This document shows, in pieces, positions 44,898 to 54,797 of a DNA stretch of 64,000 nt. The stretch lies in contig PNKZ01000008.1 in assembly GCA_013822735.1 (NCBI GenBank), forward strand, positions 62,001 to 126,000, in the 5' to 3' direction. The notes under the pieces were generated by a model. It was not told the DNA's origin, made no database searches, and worked only from the letters and a program-made list of their open reading frames with translations. How positions within the stretch are numbered: position 1 is the stretch's first letter; the number at the start of each line of letters is the position of its first letter. This DNA comes from Pirellula sp. (GTDB lineage Bacteria; Planctomycetota; Planctomycetia; Pirellulales; PNKZ01). Position numbers and translations under genes: made by a program.

Positions 44898-46193
44898 GTG
44901 CACTTGTTCCGAACGTCGTTATCCGTTCACCGGGAAATAAGACACTTTGACTTCATGGTCGGGTCACCAATGAACGAGATCGCAACCCCCGACACGCGAA
45001 GCGGTGCGGAAGGCGGAGCGTCCGCCATTCGTGCCGGCGGAATGCAGGGAGCGGCCTGCGAGCGGACCCCACCGAGTATCGGGGAGGGGGTGGATATACA
45101 CCGAACTCCCGTCGCAGACGGGCGCAATGCAAAACTCCTACAAACAATTGTCGACAGTCTCTCCGACGGACTCGTCGCAGTCGACCTCGAAGGACACTTC
45201 ATTCAATTCAATCCTTCGGGTGCCGCGATCCTCGGACAAGGAGCAACCGACGCTCCCGCGGAAAAGTGGCCTAAACAGTACGGGTTGTATCTCGCCGATA
45301 TGGCAACGCCGTTTCCCCACGAAGAACTGCCGCTCTTGAAAGCACTGCGCGGAATCAAGTCGCGCGACGTCGAAATGTACATGCGCTCCGACGAACAAGC
45401 GGAGGGGCGTTGGCTCAAGGTTACCGGAGCTCCCGTGCAAGACGAACGGGGTGAAATCACCGGCGGCGTCGTCCTGTTTCGCGATGAAACGGAGACGAAG
45501 CTCGCGCAGCAAGCCCTGGAAGCCGAGCGCCAATATTTGCGGCATCTGATTCGTCGGCAGGACCGCGACCGGCAACTCACTTCGTACGATCTTCACGACG
45601 GCGTCGTGCAACTAGTCACCGGCGCGTTGCTCCACCTCGAGGCCTATCGCAACAAGCACTCCCACCCAGACCAAGCCGGGGACGAGACCATCGCAACGGT
45701 CACCCATTTGCTGCGCGACGCACTCGACGAATCGCGCCGACTCATCGGCGGCCTACAGCCGACGGCCCTCGATGAGCACGGCGTCATCGGCGCCATTGAA
45801 TACCTGATCTCGCAACACGTCGAGCAACACGGCCTGCAGATCGACTTCACGCACGATTTAGGCGACGTGCGTTTGCCGTCGATCGTCGAGGCCACGGTAT
45901 TTCGCATTGTGCAGGAAGCTCTGCACAACGTCGTCCGACATGCCGAAACGCGGCGCGCCGCCGTGACGATCCGCCGCCGCGACGGAGAGATTATTCTGAC
46001 GATCCGCGACTGGGGATGCGGCTTCCGCCTCGAAGAGCGAAATCGCCGCCGCTATGGCCTGCGCGGCATGCAAGAGCGTTCCCGACTCCTCAACGGCACG
46101 GTTCGAATCGAAAGCGGTCCGGGACGGGGTACTCTGATCGAAGTGAACCTGCCGACCGATTCCACGCAAAATGATGCGGAAGAGAGCGAGTGA
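44898..46193 (+). CDS. NarL-type sensor histidine kinase with PAS domain
   Basis: 431 residues from the GTG at 44898, which has GAAGG 6 bp upstream; ATGs at 44955 and 44970 are alternatives. PAS domain at about 75-190 (SLSDGLVAVDLEGHFIQFNP). Dimerisation/phospho-acceptor helix with the HisKA_3-like YDLHDGVVQLVTGALLHLEA (His near 238). HATPase region: VFRIVQEALHNVVRHAETRR and DWGCGFR, YGLRGMQERSRLLNGTVRIE. No TM segment, so it is cytoplasmic. Its stop overlaps the response regulator start. Confidence 0.9.
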   Translation: MHLFRTSLSVHREIRHFDFMVGSPMNEIATPDTRSGAEGGASAIRAGGMQGAACERTPPSIGEGVDIHRTPVADGRNAKLLQTIVDSLSDGLVAVDLEGHFIQFNPSGAAILGQGATDAPAEKWPKQYGLYLADMATPFPHEELPLLKALRGIKSRDVEMYMRSDEQAEGRWLKVTGAPVQDERGEITGGVVLFRDETETKLAQQALEAERQYLRHLIRRQDRDRQLTSYDLHDGVVQLVTGALLHLEAYRNKHSHPDQAGDETIATVTHLLRDALDESRRLIGGLQPTALDEHGVIGAIEYLISQHVEQHGLQIDFTHDLGDVRLPSIVEATVFRIVQEALHNVVRHAETRRAAVTIRRRDGEIILTIRDWGCGFRLEERNRRRYGLRGMQERSRLLNGTVRIESGPGRGTLIEVNLPTDSTQNDAEESE

Positions 46194-46825
46194 TGAGCAT
46201 CAAGATAATCATTGCCGACGACCACGAAGTCGTACGGCTAGGAATCAAAAGCCTGCTGGTCGGCGGCGATATCACCGTCGTCGGTGAAGCATCTAACGGC
46301 GAACAAACGCTGGCGGCGGCGAAGACGCTGCAGCCCGACGTGATTCTGCTCGATGTTCGCATGCCCGACCTCGACGGACTGACGACGCTCAGTCGGCTGC
46401 GCATGGAAGACTCGCGCGTCAAAATCCTCATGCTCTCGACCTACGACAATCCCACGTATGTCGCTCGCGCCGTCGCATTAGGCGCCAACGGCTACATCTT
46501 AAAATCGACTTCGCGCGACGAACTGCTCGCGGCTATCCGCAAGGCCGCGTCCGGCGAAGATGCGTGGACGCGCGACGAATTACGTCGCGTGACCGGCGCT
46601 CTGGCGACGCCCCGCATGTCGGGCGAAATGGAAGTTCCGTTGACGCAGCGTGAATCGGAAGTGCTCCGTCAACTAGCTCACGGCCTCACGAACAAAGAGA
46701 TCGGCCAGTCGCTGGGCATTAGCTACGAGACGGTGAAAGAACACGTCCAGCACATCCTGCGGAAGATCGGCGTTAACGACCGCACTCAAGCGGCAGTTTG
46801 GGCCGTACGCAAGAACCTCGTCTAA
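46190..46825 (+). CDS. LuxR/NarL-family response regulator
   Basis: 211 residues (ATG at 46193 overlaps the kinase TGA; a GTG at 46190 is also possible). Receiver domain: IIADDHEVVRLGI, phospho-acceptor Asp in VILLDVRMPDLDGLTTL and Lys in YILKSTSRDE. LuxR HTH at the C-terminus: LTQRESEVLRQLAHGLTNKE, IGQSLGISYETVKEHVQHIL, RKIGVNDRTQAAVWAVR. It is the cognate partner of the upstream PAS kinase. Targets are unknown; the adjacent enolase-superfamily gene is not obviously linked. Confidence 0.93.
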   Translation: MMSIKIIIADDHEVVRLGIKSLLVGGDITVVGEASNGEQTLAAAKTLQPDVILLDVRMPDLDGLTTLSRLRMEDSRVKILMLSTYDNPTYVARAVALGANGYILKSTSRDELLAAIRKAASGEDAWTRDELRRVTGALATPRMSGEMEVPLTQRESEVLRQLAHGLTNKEIGQSLGISYETVKEHVQHILRKIGVNDRTQAAVWAVRKNLV

Positions 46826-46988
46826 GCGAGCGGCGAACTTTCTCTCAGCGCCGCTTCGCCGAAGTCTTCGAAGGTCGCGATGGTCGCCCGCAATTGGGCG
46901 GTTTCGTCGCATCGCCCGGCGGAGTAAAATGCCTCGCGTCCGGAGTGAGTTTTGCACCGGACGATTCTTCGCATCATGGGAGTACGCC

Positions 46989-48356
46989 GTGTCGTCCGCC
47001 GCAAAGCCTACCGATATTCGCATTCTTTCCGCGGAAACGAAGCTCGAGCGATTCGCTTACCGCTCTCCCATTAAATTCGGCGGACGCGTCGTAACCGATG
47101 TGACGTTGCTGCACGCCTTCATTGAAGTCGAAACGCGCGACGGGCGTCGCGGCCGCGGTTGCGGTTCGATGCCGATGGGCAACGTTTGGGCGTGGCCATG
47201 CAAGCTGGCTGCTCCCGACACGGAAAAGGCGTTGATGACGTTCGGCGAGCGATTTGCCCGCGAAGCGGCGGCGTACAAGGGCTGCGCCCATCCCTTGGAT
47301 ATCACGCACGACTTGGCCCCGACACATGGCGACATCGCCGCCACAGTCGTACGCGAAATGAATCTCGGCGAAGCGATGCCTCGGCTGGCGCAAATGGTCG
47401 CGGCCAGCCCCGTCGAAGCCGCTCTGCACGACGCGCAGGGGGTCGCTCTCGGACAAAACTCGTACAACTTACTCGGTCCGGAGTTCGTCTCGCGCGACTT
47501 GGCGCACTATCTCACTCCCGACTTTGCCGGCGAGTATCTCGATCGCTATACGCTTCGCGAGCCCAAGGCCCGTATGCCGCTCTATCACTTGGTCGGCGCG
47601 CTCGATCCTTTGTCCGACGCCGACGTCGTGCAACGGCTCGACGACGGACTTCCCAATTCGCTCCCCGAGTGGATCGCCTACAACGGGCTGACGCACCTCA
47701 AGATCAAGCTCAACGGTGACGATCTGAAGTGGGACGTTGATCGTGTCGTCGAAGTCGAACGCGTTTCAGCGCCGGCCCAAGCGGCCCGCGGTTGCAAGCA
47801 ATGGCACTATTCGCTCGACTTCAATGAGAAGTGCGCCAATGTTCAGTACATTCTCGATTTTCTCGCCCTCGTCAAGGAACGCTCGCCGATTGCTTTTGAT
47901 CGGGTGCACTACATCGAACAGCCGACGCATCGCGACCTGAAGGCGCATCCGGAAAACAAGATGCACGCGGCCGCAAAGATCAAGCCTGTCGTGATCGACG
48001 AATCGCTGGTGGACCTTGAGAGCCTATTGCTCTGCCGCGAGCTCGGGTATTCCGGCGTCGCCCTTAAGGCTTGCAAAGGCCACACCGAGGCGCTCTTCAT
48101 GGGTGCCGCGGCGCAGAAGTACGGCATGTTCCTCTGCGTGCAGGATCTCTCGTGCCCCGGCGCATCCTTCTTGCACTCGGCCAGCTTGTCGGCCCGTATC
48201 CCGACAGTCGAAGCCATCGAAGGCAACAGTCGCCAATACTGCCCGAAGGCCAACGACGGCTGGCGTGAGCGGTATCCCACGATGTTCAAGATCACCGACG
48301 GCACGGTCGGCACCGCTTGCTTGAACGGCCCCGGCCTTGGTTACCAATGGTCGTAA
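46989..48356 (+). CDS. Enolase-superfamily enzyme (mandelate racemase/muconate lactonizing-like)
   Basis: 455 residues from the GTG at 46989, chosen because GGGAG lies 6 bp before it; an ATG at 46929 is an alternative. The fold's C-terminal barrel carries a KxK motif (THLKIKLNGD), then metal-ligand candidates in YSLDFNEKC (Asp), HYIEQPTHRD (Glu) and VVIDESLVD (Asp/Glu), and GVALKACKGHTEA. The N-terminal capping domain is at about 15-160. These enzymes abstract a proton next to a carboxylate; many act on sugar acids or dipeptides. The particular substrate is not evident. Confidence 0.85.
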   Translation: MSSAAKPTDIRILSAETKLERFAYRSPIKFGGRVVTDVTLLHAFIEVETRDGRRGRGCGSMPMGNVWAWPCKLAAPDTEKALMTFGERFAREAAAYKGCAHPLDITHDLAPTHGDIAATVVREMNLGEAMPRLAQMVAASPVEAALHDAQGVALGQNSYNLLGPEFVSRDLAHYLTPDFAGEYLDRYTLREPKARMPLYHLVGALDPLSDADVVQRLDDGLPNSLPEWIAYNGLTHLKIKLNGDDLKWDVDRVVEVERVSAPAQAARGCKQWHYSLDFNEKCANVQYILDFLALVKERSPIAFDRVHYIEQPTHRDLKAHPENKMHAAAKIKPVVIDESLVDLESLLLCRELGYSGVALKACKGHTEALFMGAAAQKYGMFLCVQDLSCPGASFLHSASLSARIPTVEAIEGNSRQYCPKANDGWRERYPTMFKITDGTVGTACLNGPGLGYQWS

Positions 48357-48428
48357 CGGCATTCTGATTCCGAGGCGAGCCGGGAGCGTAAGCAACCCGG
48401 TGTTCCGACCGCGCTCCTGAGCGATCGC

Positions 48429-48833
48429 ATGACTCCCCCCAGCGACAAGCCCGCAACCGACGACCCTCGCATCTACTTCGCCGCCGAGCGCACGCTCTTG
48501 GCGTGGGTTCGCACGGGGCTGGCGATGATGGGCTTCGGCTTCGTCGTGGCCCGCTTCGGTTTGTTTCTTCGCGAAATCGCGGCGGCACGCGGACTTCCTG
48601 CGGCGCATCACGTCGGGTTGTCGCTGTGGTTCGGCGTGGCGCTGCTGTTGCTCGGCGTGGGCGTCACGCTGCTATCGGCCTTCGGCTATTGGCGCACCAT
48701 CGAACGACTCGATCGAGGCGAACCGTTGCGATTCAAAAAGCTCTCGCTGAGCGTCGTTGCCGCGTTGGGGCTCGCAGTGCTGGGCCTCGCCATGGCGCTC
48801 TATTTGGCGTTTGGACTGAACTCCCCGCAGTAG
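48429..48833 (+). CDS. DUF202 (YidH-like) membrane protein
   Basis: 134 residues. The family opener is present: DPRIYFAAERTLLAWVRTGL (AxERTxLAWxRT). Three TM helices follow (about 28-48, 66-86 and 105-127). DUF202 proteins are small inner-membrane proteins of poorly known role. It begins 72 bp after the enolase-superfamily gene. Confidence 0.9.
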   Translation: MTPPSDKPATDDPRIYFAAERTLLAWVRTGLAMMGFGFVVARFGLFLREIAAARGLPAAHHVGLSLWFGVALLLLGVGVTLLSAFGYWRTIERLDRGEPLRFKKLSLSVVAALGLAVLGLAMALYLAFGLNSPQ

Positions 48834-48866
48834 CGTCACAAAGTCGACAATATCCGTCACGGCGGG

Positions 48867-50282
48867 TTACAAAAGGTCGGGAATCGCGGGCAATTCGGCC
48901 GTTTGCAATAGGTCCGGCGGCATGCCCGGAACTAAGCGCAGCCGGCCGACGTCGAAGGCCGCGTTCATGATCGTGCCGACGACGTTGCCCTGCGTCACCG
49001 GTTCGCTCAGGGCCTCGCCGCCGTCGCGCGTCGACTGTCCGTAGACCCGGCCGCGCGGCATCCCGCCGCCGGCGAACATCAGCGCGCCAAGGTTCCCCCA
49101 GTGATCGCGACCGCCGCGCTTGTTGATGCGAGGCGTCCGGCCAATTTCACCACAGCAAACCAGCAGCACGCGATCGCTTAGGCCGCGTTCCTCCAGGTCG
49201 TCGAGAAATACGCTCACGGCGTGGTCGAACGGTAGCCCGGCGTAGTCCATGTTTTCGGCGATGCCGGCGTTATTAACGTCGGCATGGCTATCCCAGACGA
49301 AGTCGGTGCTCACCGTGACGAAGCCGACCCCCGCCTCGACCAAGCGGCGCGTCAACAACATCAGTTTGCCGAGGCTGCGGGCATGATCCACGTAGCGTTG
49401 GTAGTTATTCCATTTCTTATCGATGCGGTCGGCCGGCATTCGCGGTTGCGTGTCGTATCGCTCCAGCGATCGCGGATCCTCTTTCGAAAGGTCAAACGCG
49501 TCGGCCGAGCCGTTGAGAATCACGCGGAACGCTTGTTCTTGGAATGCGTCCATCCCCGCGAGCGAGCCTTGCGAATCGATCGAACGTTTGATGCCATCGA
49601 GGCTCGCCAACAAGCTGCGGCGATCGTTCAATCGTTCGAGCGGCAGCGAAAGGCGCATCGCTTCTTGCAGCGGTCCGCCGGTGCCGGGCACGAAGGGAGA
49701 ATAGCCAGCGCCCAATGCGCCCGAATCGTCGAAGCGGCCGAACTTCGCTTCAGGCTTCCCCGATTTACGCTCGACGGAGCGAGGATTGGCCCAAACGCTG
49801 GTCGGCAATCCTGTGGTCGCGCAAGTCGTGCCTGCGACTCGCGAGTAGATCGCGCCCAAGCTAGTTTGCTTGGTCGCCGTGCTGACGACCGGCTTGATAT
49901 CGTGCTGAGCGTTGCCCGGGACATACGAGCGAACGATCGTGAGCCGGTCCGCGCGCTCAGCGAGTTTCGAGAACGTCGGACCAAACGTCAGGCCGGGCAC
50001 ACGCGTGGCGACCTCCCCGGTGATGCTGCGAATCTCGGCCGGAGCATCCATCTTCGGGTCGAACGATTCAATCTGGCTCGGGCCTCCTGACATATGCAAG
50101 AAAACGATGGACCGATTGCGCACGATGTCCGACATGCCGCGTTTGCCCGAAGCGGCGGCGGCCACGCGAACGAGATCGGCTTGCGACAGAGCGGCGAGTC
50201 CGCAACCGGCGATGCCGAGCGAACCGATGCGGAGAAAGTCGCGGCGGGCAAACCGGCGCGAAGATGTACCCACGGTGAGCAT
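48867..50282 (-). CDS. DUF1501 protein with twin-arginine signal
   Basis: 471 residues. TAT signal at 1-45 (SSRRFARRDFLRIGSLGIAG, then CGLAALSQADLVRVAAAA). Then the DUF1501 hallmarks: IVFLHMSGGPSQIESFDPKM, RADRLTIVRSYVPGNAQHDI, LPTSVWANPRSVE and LLVCCGEIGRTPRINKRGGR, DHWGNLGALMFAGGG. DUF1501 proteins of planctomycetes belong to the alkaline-phosphatase/sulfatase-like fold and are often paired with DUF1553/DUF1800-type proteins; none is adjacent here. Twin-arginine export would use the TatA proteins encoded at 12870 and 13174. Confidence 0.92.
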   Translation of the reverse strand: MLTVGTSSRRFARRDFLRIGSLGIAGCGLAALSQADLVRVAAAASGKRGMSDIVRNRSIVFLHMSGGPSQIESFDPKMDAPAEIRSITGEVATRVPGLTFGPTFSKLAERADRLTIVRSYVPGNAQHDIKPVVSTATKQTSLGAIYSRVAGTTCATTGLPTSVWANPRSVERKSGKPEAKFGRFDDSGALGAGYSPFVPGTGGPLQEAMRLSLPLERLNDRRSLLASLDGIKRSIDSQGSLAGMDAFQEQAFRVILNGSADAFDLSKEDPRSLERYDTQPRMPADRIDKKWNNYQRYVDHARSLGKLMLLTRRLVEAGVGFVTVSTDFVWDSHADVNNAGIAENMDYAGLPFDHAVSVFLDDLEERGLSDRVLLVCCGEIGRTPRINKRGGRDHWGNLGALMFAGGGMPRGRVYGQSTRDGGEALSEPVTQGNVVGTIMNAAFDVGRLRLVPGMPPDLLQTAELPAIPDLL

Positions 50283-50401
50283 GAGGGATGCTCTTCTAGT
50301 TGGGAGGCGGGGCGGACAAAACCGGGCGGGAAATCGATCGAACTCAGTTTATGCGAAGCCGCCTACAGCGTCCAGGCAATTTGTGGCCGGCGGCGGGCGA
50401 C

Positions 50402-51769
50402 TCATGTGCGACGATTCACGACGAGCACGCGAACATCGCAGACATTGGTGTGCGTCGGCCCCGTTTGCAACAAAGCACCATACGGCTGAAAGAAGTGGTA
50501 GGCATCGTTGCGACGCAGCGCCTCGGCCACATCATCGGGCCGATCGGCAAACAACTGCATTAGCTTGGCATCGGCCACGGCGCCTGCCGCATCCGTTGGG
50601 CCGTCTTCGCCGTCGGTTCCACCGGAAAGAATCACGACATCGTCTTGAATGCCAAGTTCCAAGCATCGCTGCATCGCGGCGAGTACCAACTGCTGATTGC
50701 GCCCACCCTTGCCGCGGATCGATTCTTCGGCGAGCCGCACCGTCGGCTCCCCGCCGGAAATCAAGCAGTCGGGTCCTTCCTTATTGAGCATCCGCGCGGC
50801 CATGTCGGCCAGATGTCGGCCTAAATCCTCTGCCGTACCTTCGGGGGCCGTCGCGGAAATCATCGCGTGCGAATAGCCCAGTCGCTCCGCAACGACGCCC
50901 GCCGCATCTACGGCGACGGCGTTATTCCCGATCACGAGATTAGTGACTTCACATTCAACGGCGGCATGCGGCTGGGGGGAGGCGATCAAGTTTTCTAAGA
51001 CGCGTACAACCGGCCGAAGATTCTCGTGGGCTCCGGCATCGAAGCGGCGGAGCACTTCCAATGCTTCGGCGGGGCCGGTTGTTGTCGGCACAGTGGGCCC
51101 CGAGGAAATTACGTCGAGCGGATCGCCCAGAACATCGCTGATGATCAAAGCGATGAGCCGCTTGGAACGGCAGGCCCTCGCAAGGCCGCCTCCCTTGATA
51201 CGGCTCAAAGCTTTGCGAACCGTGTTGAGTTCGGTAATGTTCGCCCCGGCGGCGCTGAGAAACCTGGTCACGGCTTGCTTATCGGCAAGCGTCACGCCAT
51301 CGACCGGAGCGGGTAAGAGGGCGCTGCCGCCGCCCGAGATCAGGCAGATCACCAAGTCGTCGGGGGCAGCCGTGGAGACCAACTTGAGAATATGCTCGGA
51401 ACCTTCAATCCCTTCCATTGTCGGTTCGTTGCGTCCGGCAGGGCGTGCCCCGTGCAGATGGATATAAGGGAGCGAACGAACGCAATCCGCCGGGACATTG
51501 ATCCAACCGGTAAGTTGCTTCGCTTCAGCGAGTTCGGGGCCGAGGGCTTCGACGACTCCAGCTGCCATTCCCGCTCCGGCCTTGCCGCACCCGACGACGA
51601 TGATGCGTCCCAGCTTCACAAGGTCGAAGGACTCTTCGCCAACTTGCAAATGGTCATCGACGACCGTAAGCGCTTCGCTGACCAATCGGCTGGAGTCGAC
51701 CGCCGCTACTCCGGCCTGCCAAATCTCACAAGCGTCGTGCAAAAGTTGATCGTTGGAGCGGTCGGGCAT
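50402..51769 (-). CDS. Glycerate 2-kinase (MOFRL/DUF4147 type)
   Basis: 455 residues. N-terminal DUF4147 domain: VVGCGKAGAGMAAGVVEAL, ISGGGSALLPAPVDGVTLAD, ALSRIKGGGLAR and ISDVLGDPLDVISSGPT. C-terminal MOFRL domain: PDCLISGGEPTVRL, GRNQQLVLAAMQR and SGGTDGEDGPTDAAGAVADA. The enzyme phosphorylates D-glycerate to 2-phosphoglycerate with ATP, feeding lower glycolysis. It lies downstream on the same strand from the small gap before the OmpR-type system; no clear operon partner. Confidence 0.93.
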   Translation of the reverse strand: MPDRSNDQLLHDACEIWQAGVAAVDSSRLVSEALTVVDDHLQVGEESFDLVKLGRIIVVGCGKAGAGMAAGVVEALGPELAEAKQLTGWINVPADCVRSLPYIHLHGARPAGRNEPTMEGIEGSEHILKLVSTAAPDDLVICLISGGGSALLPAPVDGVTLADKQAVTRFLSAAGANITELNTVRKALSRIKGGGLARACRSKRLIALIISDVLGDPLDVISSGPTVPTTTGPAEALEVLRRFDAGAHENLRPVVRVLENLIASPQPHAAVECEVTNLVIGNNAVAVDAAGVVAERLGYSHAMISATAPEGTAEDLGRHLADMAARMLNKEGPDCLISGGEPTVRLAEESIRGKGGRNQQLVLAAMQRCLELGIQDDVVILSGGTDGEDGPTDAAGAVADAKLMQLFADRPDDVAEALRRNDAYHFFQPYGALLQTGPTHTNVCDVRVLVVNRRT

Positions 51770-52242
51770 GATGTGGATTGCGGTGAGTTCAAGGCAGGGG
51801 GAAGTGCGAAGCCTTCGAAGGTATCAAAGCGGGGCAGCCGACGACAGATACGCGATATTTACCGCCCGCGACGCCGACGAATGGTCGTTTCGACGACATG
51901 CGAATCCGAATGACGGCAGAACCGAAGTCGCATCGAAATCGAATACAAGCCCTCAAAACCGGCGCAACCGTATATTTACCGGGAAGTTAGAGCCGCGGCG
52001 CTACTCGCTCCGACAACTTCGGTACAGGACGAGCATTCTTGGTTATTTCGTCGGAGCTTCCCAACTGTTTCGCTGGAAAACCTCGCCCGGAGCCGGATGT
52101 CATGACCCAGATCGCCACCTTGATCTCAATCGGCCTCGTAGTAGAAGTTCTATTCGTAATCGACGTCCTGGTTCAGCGGTCGCGCGCTGGACGCTAGGCC
52201 CTCCCAGAAATCGTCGACGGCCATCGACAATCGTCGTGTCGA
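51770..52242. other. Intergenic region with one possible small gene
   Basis: About 470 bp between the glycerate kinase start and the histidine kinase stop, both leftward genes. It should hold the kinase gene's promoter. Only the 31-codon frame at 52102 stands out; no strong terminator is visible. Confidence 0.5.
52102..52197 (+). CDS. Possible 31-residue single-pass membrane peptide
   Basis: MTQIATLISIGLVVEVLFVI and then DVLVQRSRAGR: one hydrophobic helix with an Asp near its end and a basic tail. GGAG lies about 10 bp before the ATG. A small membrane peptide is plausible, but in GC-rich DNA such a frame could be chance. Confidence 0.35.
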   Translation: MTQIATLISIGLVVEVLFVIDVLVQRSRAGR

Positions 52243-53688
52243 TTAGGCACCGACATGGGCCAGTCGGCCGTTGGCATCCGGTTTTTGTGCCGGAGGTAGG
52301 GATACGATAAACGTGGTCCCTTTGCCGATTTCGCTCTCGACCTCGATGGTGCCGCCGTGCGCTTGCACGATGGCGCGGGAAATCGCCAGCCCTAGACCGC
52401 TCCCGCGCAACCGCCCCTCGCGCTCGCGACTCTTATCGCCGCGATAGAACCGATCGAATACGTGCGGCAAGTCGTGCTTAGGGATGCCGCAGCCGCAATC
52501 CGCGATCTTCATTTGTGCGCCGCCGTCCGGCAAGATTCGAACGTCGACCCGAACGGCCCCGCCCGCTTCCGTGAACTTGACGGCGTTGTCTAAGAGGTTG
52601 TTGATCACCTGACGCAACCTGGCCGAATCACCGGACACTTTGATCGCCCCTTCGACCGTCGCTTCGAGCGCTACACCCCGTTCTTCCGCGACGCCTCGAA
52701 ACATTTCGACCGACGCTTCCGCGAGCTTGTCGAGTCGCAACGACTCGACATGCCGCAAGACGTGCCCGGCTCCGCTCTCGGCCAGAATCAGCAATTGATT
52801 CACCAACGTCGTTAGCTGCGCACACTCGTCGGCAACCGTTTCCAGCAGACTTTGATACTCGTCAGTCGTACGCGGAGCTCCGAGCGCCACTTCCACCGAA
52901 CTGCGAATAGCGGCCAACGGCGAGCGAAGTTCGTGAGCGGCGTTGGCGACGAACTCCCGTTTGCTTTGCAAGTATTCGCCGATCTGATCCAGGAAATTAT
53001 TGATCGTGCCGGAAAGTTGATCCAGTTCGTCGCCGGTGCCGCGAATCGGCAATCGATCGGAAAGTTGCGTCGGCCGCAATCGAGAGGCGGTATAGATGAT
53101 ATTCGTCAACGGCTGAATGGCGCTTCCGGCCACCCAATAGCCGCCTAGCGGCGCCAGAATGATGACGAGCACGCCGGCGACCGTCATGACGCGCATGCGT
53201 TTCCACACGGCGGCGTTGATTTGCTCCTGCGAGGCGCCGACGCGCACCAGAAAGCGAGGCACCCCGTCGCCGATAACGTAACGCTGCGCGACGCGAAACA
53301 CGCCGACCTGCCGTAGCGGAAACACTCCCTCTTCATCGTGCGGCCGATGTTCGGCGTCGACCGGCGGAGCTTCTTTACTGGCCCAACTCAGCCGGCCGTC
53401 CGGCTCGATGAGCTGCAAGAAAAGCCGCTCATGCGTGTGCGTATCCGCCTTGCGCGCCAACATCTCTTCAACGCGCCGACGATCTTGGTACAGCTGCGCG
53501 ACGGCCTGTGCCGTTTCCTTCGCATCTTCCAGCAATCGCTCGTCCGTTTCTTGCACAATCGTGTAGCGAGAGCCCTCGTACACGACCAGCAATGCCACGA
53601 CGACCAGCCCGGCGAAGACGCCGCCGTACCAAAACGCCAAGCGGACGCGCAGGTAGTACGACGCGGCCTTAATTCGCGCGAACAGCAT
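52243..53688 (-). CDS. Membrane sensor histidine kinase (HAMP, HisKA)
   Basis: 481 residues. TM1 at about 16-38 (VRLAFWYGGVFAGLVVVALL), a periplasmic domain (40-160), TM2 at about 165-188, HAMP linker (ASRLRPTQLSDRLPIRGTGD), then HisKA EFVANAAHELRSPLAAIRSS (His near 250) and HATPase NNLLDNAVKFTEAGGAVRVD, DCGCGIPKHDLPHVFDRFYR, GSGLGLAISRAIVQAHGGTI. The layout matches heavy-metal or envelope-stress sensors of the CusS type. Its start overlaps the stop of the regulator gene by 20 bp. Confidence 0.92.
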   Translation of the reverse strand: MLFARIKAASYYLRVRLAFWYGGVFAGLVVVALLVVYEGSRYTIVQETDERLLEDAKETAQAVAQLYQDRRRVEEMLARKADTHTHERLFLQLIEPDGRLSWASKEAPPVDAEHRPHDEEGVFPLRQVGVFRVAQRYVIGDGVPRFLVRVGASQEQINAAVWKRMRVMTVAGVLVIILAPLGGYWVAGSAIQPLTNIIYTASRLRPTQLSDRLPIRGTGDELDQLSGTINNFLDQIGEYLQSKREFVANAAHELRSPLAAIRSSVEVALGAPRTTDEYQSLLETVADECAQLTTLVNQLLILAESGAGHVLRHVESLRLDKLAEASVEMFRGVAEERGVALEATVEGAIKVSGDSARLRQVINNLLDNAVKFTEAGGAVRVDVRILPDGGAQMKIADCGCGIPKHDLPHVFDRFYRGDKSREREGRLRGSGLGLAISRAIVQAHGGTIEVESEIGKGTTFIVSLPPAQKPDANGRLAHVGA

Positions 53689-54349
53689 AGCCTCGTCCCC
53701 GTACGGTGTCGATCAGCGGTTGCGGCGTAATCTTTTCCAACTTGTTCCGCAGCCGATTGACGTGCACTTCGATGACGTTCGTGGCGCCCTCCCAATCCGA
53801 TTTCCACAAGTGCTCGCAAAGCATTTTGCGCGTGACCACTTGCCCTGCGTGCCGCATCAGCATTTCCAGCAGGCTGAATTCGGTCGGCGAGAGATCCACT
53901 TCTTTACTGCCGGCGGTAACGCGGCGATTCGTAAGATCGAGTTGCAGCACGCCGGCCTGCAACATCGGCGCGGGACGCGAGCTCGCGCGGCGGCACACCG
54001 CTTCGATGCGCGCCAGCAATTCCGGCAACGCGAACGGCTTCACCAGATAGTCGTCGGCCCCTGCGTTCAGGCCCGCAACGCGCTCTTCCACGCTGCCGAG
54101 CGCGGTCAGCAAAATCGCGGGAGTTCGAATGCCGCGCCCGCGAAGGTCGCGCAGCACGTCGAGTCCGCTAATGCCGGGCAGCAAGATGTCGAGCACGATG
54201 GCGTCGTGTTGTTGACTTCCGGCTCCGGCCAGCCCGTCATCGCCGTTTTTAACCCATTCGCAATCGTGTCCGGCTTCGGCCAACCCCTGTCGTAGCGACT
54301 TTCCGATAACGGGATCATCCTCCACCACGAGCAAATTCAAGCGTGTCAT
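53669..54349 (-). CDS. OmpR/PhoB-family response regulator
   Basis: 226 residues from the ATG at 54349. Receiver: LLVVEDDPVIGKSLRQGLAE, phospho-acceptor in AIVLDILLPGISGLDV, Lys in DYLVKPFALPELLARIE. C-terminal winged helix: DLSPTEFSLLEMLMRHAGQV, VTRKMLCEHLWKSDWEGATN, VIEVHVNRLRNKLEKI and LIDTVRGRGYAVRAN. It is paired with the overlapping HAMP kinase. The pattern of this pair (CusRS/PhoPQ-like) suggests envelope or metal response. Confidence 0.95.
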   Translation of the reverse strand: MTRLNLLVVEDDPVIGKSLRQGLAEAGHDCEWVKNGDDGLAGAGSQQHDAIVLDILLPGISGLDVLRDLRGRGIRTPAILLTALGSVEERVAGLNAGADDYLVKPFALPELLARIEAVCRRASSRPAPMLQAGVLQLDLTNRRVTAGSKEVDLSPTEFSLLEMLMRHAGQVVTRKMLCEHLWKSDWEGATNVIEVHVNRLRNKLEKITPQPLIDTVRGRGYAVRAN

Positions 54350-54797
54350 GTTGTTCGTTCCAGTTTTCAAACTGCAAGATTGCGGAGGTAGTGAATCGGC
54401 AAACGAGCGAATTTACCGTCGTGCGAAGAATCGCGGGTGATCGCACAAGACATTCTATCGGTGTCGCACTTTCTTGGAAAATCGGGCCTGCACCGTGGTC
54501 TGCGCTCGACGGAACTCGCTCCCTACCGGGAAACACGACGATTTCTACGCTCGATCTCCTCCGTCGGGTCATCGCGCCGCCCAATGCTTACGAGGAAGTG
54601 ATGAAAATTGACGAATCCTTTCTGACGCATGGCCCTGAACCTGACTTAATGGTTTGTAACGCATTCGGCCCTAAACTCACTGACACAACTCGAGATACCA
54701 TCTACAGATCGCGCCCTGAATTTCGGCAAGGGCCCGGTAGACTCCCCTCACGCGGGCGTTCTGCACTAAGTTCCGCCTACGCAAAGGATCTTCCGTA
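54350..54797. other. Intergenic region between divergent regulator and SulP gene
   Basis: About 450 bp that must hold the promoters of the leftward two-component operon and the rightward SulP gene. No repeat or clear dyad. The plus-strand frame from 54343 is not supported. Confidence 0.5.

Noticed and set aside
51753-52310. Plus-strand frame of 185 codons after the glycerate kinase start
   Set aside because: Composition is Arg/Ser-rich and it overlaps both flanking leftward genes.
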